DNA from: an uncultured Acetatifactor sp.
GTDB taxonomy: Bacteria; Bacillota; Clostridia; Lachnospirales; Lachnospiraceae
Assembly: GCA_910584435.1 (NCBI GenBank)
Contig: CAJUAP010000071.1
Span: forward strand, 1 to 19,175
Direction of reading: 5' to 3'
DNA length: 19,175 nt
Shown: positions 15,472 to 19,175 of the stretch, piece by piece
Layout of the letters: every line of letters begins with the position of its first letter
Numbering within the stretch: the stretch's first letter is position 1
The notes under the pieces: model-generated
Seen by the model: the letters and a program-made list of their open reading frames with translations, nothing else
Database searches by the model: none
What the model was told of the DNA's origin: nothing
Made by a program: the position numbers and the translations under genes

Positions 15472-15484
15472 TTTCCCGTAAAAT
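15456..15484 (+). promoter_or_regulatory. Promoter of the Na+/Pi cotransporter gene
   Basis: TTGTAA (15456-15461), a 17-bp spacer, and TAAAAT (15479-15484; 5 of 6 to consensus). The -35 is weak (4 of 6), as expected for an activator-dependent promoter, and coincides with one of the Pho-box-like hexamers. Region 15400-15536 holds no gene. Confidence 0.65.
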
Positions 15485-15536
15485 GTTAGTGGTGTGTATT
15501 TTGTGCCTATAACATCTACTGAAGGGAATAAATCGA

Positions 15537-17186
15537 ATGAGCACAAGTATAATTTTGTCAATGGCAGGCGGACTGGGGCTGTTTCTGTTTGGTATGCGGG
15601 TTATGAGCGACTCTATAGAGAAGGTGGCCGGCGCCAAGCTTCGCCGTATTCTTGAAATATTTACCACCAACCGTTTTACAGGTATGGTGGTGGGTATTGT
15701 ATTTACGGGAATCATTCAATCCTCATCGGCCTGTACTGCCATGGTGGTCAGTTTTGTCAATGCAGGTCTGATGAATCTGTACCAGGCCGCAGGTGTTATC
15801 TTTGGTGCCAATATCGGTACTACCATCACCTCGCAGCTGGTGTCTTTTAATTTATCTGCCTATGCGCCTTTGATTCTGTTAGCAGGTGTGTTGGTTGTGA
15901 TGTTCTGCAGAAATGATCAAGTCAAGAAATTCGCGGAGATTATCATAGGGTTTGGTGTATTATTCTTAGGACTCAGTACAATGTCCAGCTCCATGGCGGG
16001 AATGAGGGAAGTGCCGGAAGTTGTCAATTTACTGGGGTCTCTCAGAAATCCTTTTATGGCCACATTGGTGGGACTGCTTCTGACCACGATTATCCAGAGC
16101 TCTTCCGTGACAGTCAGTATTGTGCTTCTGCTTGCCAATCAGGATCTGCTGTCGCTGTCAGTTGCATTGTACATAATCCTGGGCTGCAATATCGGTGCCT
16201 GCACAACTGCATTGCTGGCTTCCATGGCGGGGAAAAAGGATGCAAAGAGAGCAGCCTTGATCCACTTCTGGTTTAATGTGATTGGAACAGTTATTCTATA
16301 CGTCATTCTGTTTGCGGCGGAAGACCTTGTGATGCAGGCGATATGGGCTGTCTCGGCGGATAAGGGGCGTTTTGTGGCAAATGCCCACACGATTATCAAG
16401 ATATTCCAGGTAATTATTCTGTTCCCGTTCTCCGGCTGGATTGTCAGGCTGTCCTGTGCATGCGTCCGCGGCGAGGACAGAAAGGTGAATTACCGCGAGA
16501 GCTATCAGCTGAAATATATCGGCGATAAGGTTGTATTTAATCCGGCCACTGCCGTAGTGGAGGTGATAAAAGAGCTGGATCGGATGGCATCCCTTGCCAG
16601 TGAGAATCTGAACCGGGCTATGAACGCCCTGATCACGCTGGATCAGGAGGACATTACAGAAGTGTATGAAGTAGAGAAGAATATTGACTTCTTAAATCAT
16701 GCCATTACGGATTATCTGGTGAAGATTAACCAGACCACACTTCCCATTGAAGATTTGAAGAGTCTGGGCGCTTTGTTTCATGTGGCTAATGACATCGAGA
16801 GGATCGGCGATCATGCGGAGAATGTGGCGGATGCCGCTGTGCAGCGCAAGGAGATGGGGTTTGTATTCAGCAAGGATGCCCAGAAGGAGCTGGGAGAGAT
16901 GCTGGATATGGTAAATACCCTGATTCAATATTCCGTGAATATGTTTGCTACAGGAAACGAGAGCCATATGCAGGATGTCATCAGCCTGGAGGATAAGGTG
17001 GATGCAAAGGAGAAGGAAATGCAGAAAACCCATGTGCAGCGTCTGGCAAAAGGAGAATGTTCCCCTGAGGTCGGCATGGTATTTTCTGATATTGTCTCAG
17101 GACTTGAGCGCGTGGCGGATCATGCCACCAATATTGCCTTTGCCATAATCAATGCGGAGAAAGAAGCGGAGAATGCAGAAGAGTAG
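15537..17186 (+). CDS. Na+/phosphate cotransporter with C-terminal PhoU-like domain
   Basis: Secondary phosphate transporter of the NptA/PNaS (SLC34-like) family, 549 residues, inner-membrane. The transport core (~1-310) has two inverted copies of the signature: QSSS at 61-64 (GIIQSSSACTAM) with GANIGTT at 90-96, and QSSS at 187-190 (TIIQSSSVTVSI) with GCNIGACTTA around 216-225. About eight or nine hydrophobic segments are visible. From ~340 to the end is a cytoplasmic helical PhoU-like domain, with IERIGDHAENVADAA and LERVADHATNIAFAI as its two metal-binding-type repeats. Such fusions are common in bacterial NptA proteins. AAGGG lies 10 nt before the ATG. It has its own promoter and a putative PhoP box, and does not belong to the ribF operon by function. 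Confidence 0.94.
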   Translation: MSTSIILSMAGGLGLFLFGMRVMSDSIEKVAGAKLRRILEIFTTNRFTGMVVGIVFTGIIQSSSACTAMVVSFVNAGLMNLYQAAGVIFGANIGTTITSQLVSFNLSAYAPLILLAGVLVVMFCRNDQVKKFAEIIIGFGVLFLGLSTMSSSMAGMREVPEVVNLLGSLRNPFMATLVGLLLTTIIQSSSVTVSIVLLLANQDLLSLSVALYIILGCNIGACTTALLASMAGKKDAKRAALIHFWFNVIGTVILYVILFAAEDLVMQAIWAVSADKGRFVANAHTIIKIFQVIILFPFSGWIVRLSCACVRGEDRKVNYRESYQLKYIGDKVVFNPATAVVEVIKELDRMASLASENLNRAMNALITLDQEDITEVYEVEKNIDFLNHAITDYLVKINQTTLPIEDLKSLGALFHVANDIERIGDHAENVADAAVQRKEMGFVFSKDAQKELGEMLDMVNTLIQYSVNMFATGNESHMQDVISLEDKVDAKEKEMQKTHVQRLAKGECSPEVGMVFSDIVSGLERVADHATNIAFAIINAEKEAENAEE

Positions 17187-17201
17187 AAGGCTTCAGGCAC
17201 A

Positions 17202-17325
17202 CAAAACGCAAGTGGACTTGTTCACTTTGAGCAGCGTTTTGGCGCATGCAGTCAAAACTGTCATTTTGACAGCGTGGGATTATTCATGCAAAATACGCAT
17301 GAAAATGCCTCGCTGTGGCGGCGAG
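17202..17325 (+). other. Four consecutive hairpins in the spacer
   Basis: Within 124 nt: CAAAACGC (17202-17209) with GCGTTTTG (17234-17241), with AAGTG/CACTT nested inside; GTCAAAA (17251-17257) with TTTTGAC (17264-17270); TTCATGC (17283-17289) with GCATGAA (17297-17303); CTCGC (17309-17313) with GCGAG (17321-17325). No long U-tract follows any of them. The density suggests a structured RNA or a dispersed intergenic repeat. Confidence 0.65.
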
Positions 17326-17354
17326 TGAACAGTAACGAAAAAATTACTTAGATA

Positions 17355-17383
17355 TTGACAGAATGTGTCCTCTCTTGTATAAT
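17355..17383 (+). promoter_or_regulatory. Consensus sigma-A promoter for the NlpC/P60 gene
   Basis: TTGACA (17355-17360), an exact 17-bp spacer, and TATAAT (17378-17383): both hexamers match consensus perfectly. The predicted start near 17390 gives a leader of about 60 nt to the ATG at 17451. Confidence 0.92.
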
Positions 17384-17450
17384 TGAAAATGCAGCGTAAT
17401 AAAGTTGTAACAATTTCGCAATACATATGAAATGGACAGGAGCAGGATAC

Positions 17451-18575
17451 ATGAAGTGTTTCGTGAACAGAAGTGGCGCAGAGGATAAAAACAGTACAGA
17501 TAATTCTTCATTGATTGTTTGTGCCGCCAGAGGTATGTTAGAAAGTATGTTAAGAAATAGAAAAGCAAGGATGATTTCCGCCGGTGCAGGAATGGTGTTA
17601 TGCATGGCGCTTGTTCCCATGCAGGTGTCTGCAGAAGGCGGGTCGGTGTTGAAAACTGCAGGTGTGACAACTGTTCTTCAGACAAAATTATCCACGGAAG
17701 AGTATATTGAAGCTGCACAGCAGGCAATAGGGGCGGCCTGGGGGTATACCAATATAGGAATTGCAAATGTGGAGAGCGGGAACCTGAATGTAAGGGAGTC
17801 GCCGTCTCTGGAAGGGACATTGGTCGGCAAGATGCCTAAGGATTCGGTCTGTGAGGTGGTGGACAGTGCGGACGGCTGGGCGCATATTACATCGGGTGAG
17901 GTAGAGGGGTATGTGAGCCTGGATTATCTGCTTACGGGGCCGGATGCCAAATTGAAAGCCGGGGAACTGGTGCATACGGTTGTGCTTGTCAATGCGGAAG
18001 GGCTGAATGTAAGGGAACAGCCGGATATAGAGAGCGCTATTCTGACGAAGGTGCTCAAGGATGAGGAACTGGATTATATTGAGACTTTGGACGGCTGGAT
18101 TAAGGTCTGGGTCGATGATACGGAGGCATATGTGTCGGCAGATTATGTGACTGTAGAGGACAAGCTTCCGACAGCGATTACCATGACAGAGCTTATGTAT
18201 GGCGTGGGTGTGTCGGATGTCCGGGTGGAACTGGTGGAGTATGCCAAGCAGTTTCTGGGCAATCCCTATGTATGGGGCGGCACCAGCCTGACCAACGGTG
18301 CGGATTGTTCCGGGTTTGTGCTGAGTGTATTTAAGAAATTCGGTGTGTCCCTGCCTCGTGTCTCCGCTTCCCAGGCAAACAGCGGGACTAAGATTTCGGC
18401 CAGCGAGCTTCAGCCGGGGGATCTCGTGTTCTACGGCAACAGTTCGGGAACCGTCAACCATGTAGCGCTGTATATCGGCAATGGGCAGGTGATTCATGCC
18501 AGCAATGAGAGGACGGGAATTAAAATCAGCAAGTATAATTACCGTACACCTGTGAAATGCGTGAGGGTTTTATAA
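17451..18575 (+). CDS. Secreted SH3b-SH3b-NlpC/P60 peptidoglycan endopeptidase
   Basis: Cell-wall hydrolase expected to cut peptide stems of peptidoglycan outside the cell. The ATG at 17451 has AGGAG (17438-17442) 8 nt upstream and is preferred over the in-frame ATG at 17427; 374 residues. The signal peptide is MLRNRKARMISAGAGMVLCM...VSA, preceded by an unusual ~30-residue polar extension; internal ATGs at 17535 and 17547 would give an ordinary signal peptide but have weak ribosome binding sites. Two bacterial SH3 domains follow (GNLNVRESPSLEGTLVG and GLNVREQPDIESAILTK, each ending in a GW...GYVS/AYVS strand). The C-terminal NlpC/P60 domain has the catalytic triad-type residues Cys286 (ADCSGF), His337 (NHVALYIG) and His349 (VIHAS). 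Monocistronic by context. Confidence 0.94.
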   Translation: MKCFVNRSGAEDKNSTDNSSLIVCAARGMLESMLRNRKARMISAGAGMVLCMALVPMQVSAEGGSVLKTAGVTTVLQTKLSTEEYIEAAQQAIGAAWGYTNIGIANVESGNLNVRESPSLEGTLVGKMPKDSVCEVVDSADGWAHITSGEVEGYVSLDYLLTGPDAKLKAGELVHTVVLVNAEGLNVREQPDIESAILTKVLKDEELDYIETLDGWIKVWVDDTEAYVSADYVTVEDKLPTAITMTELMYGVGVSDVRVELVEYAKQFLGNPYVWGGTSLTNGADCSGFVLSVFKKFGVSLPRVSASQANSGTKISASELQPGDLVFYGNSSGTVNHVALYIGNGQVIHASNERTGIKISKYNYRTPVKCVRVL

Positions 18576-18689
18576 AGTTTATGTGCATTCTGTTTTGAAA
18601 CGGCAGGGAATTTTACAGTATCGTAAGTATTATATATTTTGGAAGGAACCGGATCATTTATTTTCAGTTTGAATAAAGCGGCTTAGAAA

Positions 18690-18733
18690 GCAGCATTTAC
18701 TCTTGAGGAAAAGGGTGGATGCTGCATATTTTT
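18690..18733 (+). terminator. Intrinsic terminator
   Basis: GCAGCAT (18690-18696) pairs with ATGCTGC (18719-18725); inside, ACTCTT pairs with AAGGGT (one G-U), closing a GAGGAA loop. ATATTTTT (18726-18733) follows as a U-tract. It probably ends the NlpC/P60 transcript, 114 nt after its stop codon. Confidence 0.8.
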
Positions 18734-18938
18734 ACAATATATTTTTCTGTAACAGGAAGAATATTTTATAAAAGAAATGCGGCTTCCCTGCCTTGAACAT
18801 ATCCGAACTCTAACTGCTTTCAACGGCAAAAAATGTGGGTAAAATCTTTTAGATGCATTATCTTCCTCTTTTTTGAATCAAGTACTACTTAATAGCAATA
18901 ATATTTTATAAGTTTAACTTGTTTTTGTGGCCAGAATA

Positions 18939-18967
18939 TTGACGTGAGCTATGTTTAGTGGTACACT
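18939..18967 (+). promoter_or_regulatory. Possible promoter reading into the repeat region
   Basis: TTGACG (18939-18944; 5 of 6), a 17-bp spacer, and TACACT (18962-18967; 4 of 6). Any transcript would start inside the repeat region and head out of the window. In AT-rich DNA such matches can arise by chance. Confidence 0.4.
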
Positions 18968-18970
18968 GTA

Positions 18971-19125
18971 ACTAGTACACCGTTCATAAAGCAACTCATA
19001 ATATCTATATTGCTTTATCAGCGGAGTATCAATAAATAGCGTAAATGTAAAACTATGGGTTATTTTGTGATTGATGTACTAGTACATCATCCACAAAACA
19101 ACTCATAGTATTTATATTGCTTTAT
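18971..19125 (+). repeat. 48-bp direct repeats with an inverted copy between them
   Basis: 18971-19018 and 19078-19125 are diverged direct repeats of 48 bp (both begin ACTAGTACA and end TATATTGCTTTAT with AACTCATA in the middle; period 107). Between them, 19053-19080 is an inverted copy of 19081-19108 with 24 of 28 positions complementary, including a perfect 18-nt core palindrome (19072-19089). The first direct copy also contains ATAAAGCAA...TTGCTTTAT, a 9-bp hairpin. Confidence 0.8.
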
Positions 19126-19138
19126 TGTCTGTATAATG

Positions 19139-19175
19139 GGGTTAAAACCCTCGCCTTAAGGCGAAACCTTTAGGT
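19139..19175 (+). other. Three adjacent small hairpins at the window end
   Basis: GGGTT-AA-AACCC (19139-19150), the 12-nt palindrome CGCCTTAAGGCG (19152-19163) and ACCT-TT-AGGT (19166-19175) follow one another with almost no spacing. Such closely packed subterminal hairpins are seen at IS200/IS605-type ends, but the element itself would lie outside the window. Confidence 0.5.

Larger units (their letters stand above)
18576..19175. other. Gene-free AT-rich tail of the window
   Basis: No coding region recognised over 600 nt. It holds the terminator at 18690-18733, a possible promoter at 18939-18967, direct and inverted repeats at 18971-19125 and small hairpins at 19139-19175. It is more AT-rich than the rest of the window. 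Confidence 0.7.

Overview
The window reads as a chromosomal stretch from a low-to-mid GC Firmicute, most likely a Lachnospiraceae-type Clostridium relative. This is inferred from the order rimP-nusA-ylxR-ylxQ-infB-rbfA-nrnA-truB-ribF, strong GGAGG ribosome binding sites, sigma-A promoters with 17-bp spacers, TTG starts, and the flavour of the proteins (very long IF-2, acidic-tailed NusA). Every gene I can support is on the + strand.

Layout. (1) 1-3375: two tandem paralogous DUF4132 proteins, the first cut by the window edge, each with its own six-residue tandem repeat at the same place. (2) 3422-4678: a cytoplasmic-looking FG-GAP/VCBS beta-propeller protein, probably co-transcribed with them. 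(3) 4711-15399: the translation/transcription housekeeping operon. It starts at a near-consensus promoter (4711-4739) followed about 12 nt into the transcript by a perfect 30-nt palindrome (4758-4787), then rimP, nusA, ylxR (rnpM), ylxQ, infB, rbfA, nrnA, truB and ribF. These act in rRNA transcription antitermination, 30S assembly, initiation, tRNA modification, nanoRNA turnover and flavin cofactor synthesis. (4) 15400-17186: a Na+/phosphate cotransporter fused to a PhoU-like domain, behind an array of 11-bp-phased TTAACA-like hexamers that looks like a PhoP box. (5) 17187-18575: a hairpin-rich spacer, a perfect-consensus promoter and a secreted SH3b-SH3b-NlpC/P60 cell-wall hydrolase. (6) 18576-19175: a 600-nt non-coding tail holding an intrinsic terminator, then AT-rich direct and inverted repeats and a run of small hairpins that may be the edge of a mobile element.

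The most notable signals are not new genes but sequence insertions and expansions inside and between conserved genes: a 72-nt tandem repeat in the nusA tail whose stop codon sits where a repeat Tyr codon should be; a 28-nt perfect palindrome inside ribF that seems to add about eight residues; a tandem pair of 104-bp palindromic elements between rbfA and nrnA; a 39-nt repeat array in infB; an 18-nt repeat in both DUF4132 genes; and a 15-bp inverted repeat that brackets the nrnA stop codon. I found no convincing CRISPR array, tRNA, rRNA or complete insertion sequence, and no clearly new multi-gene system.
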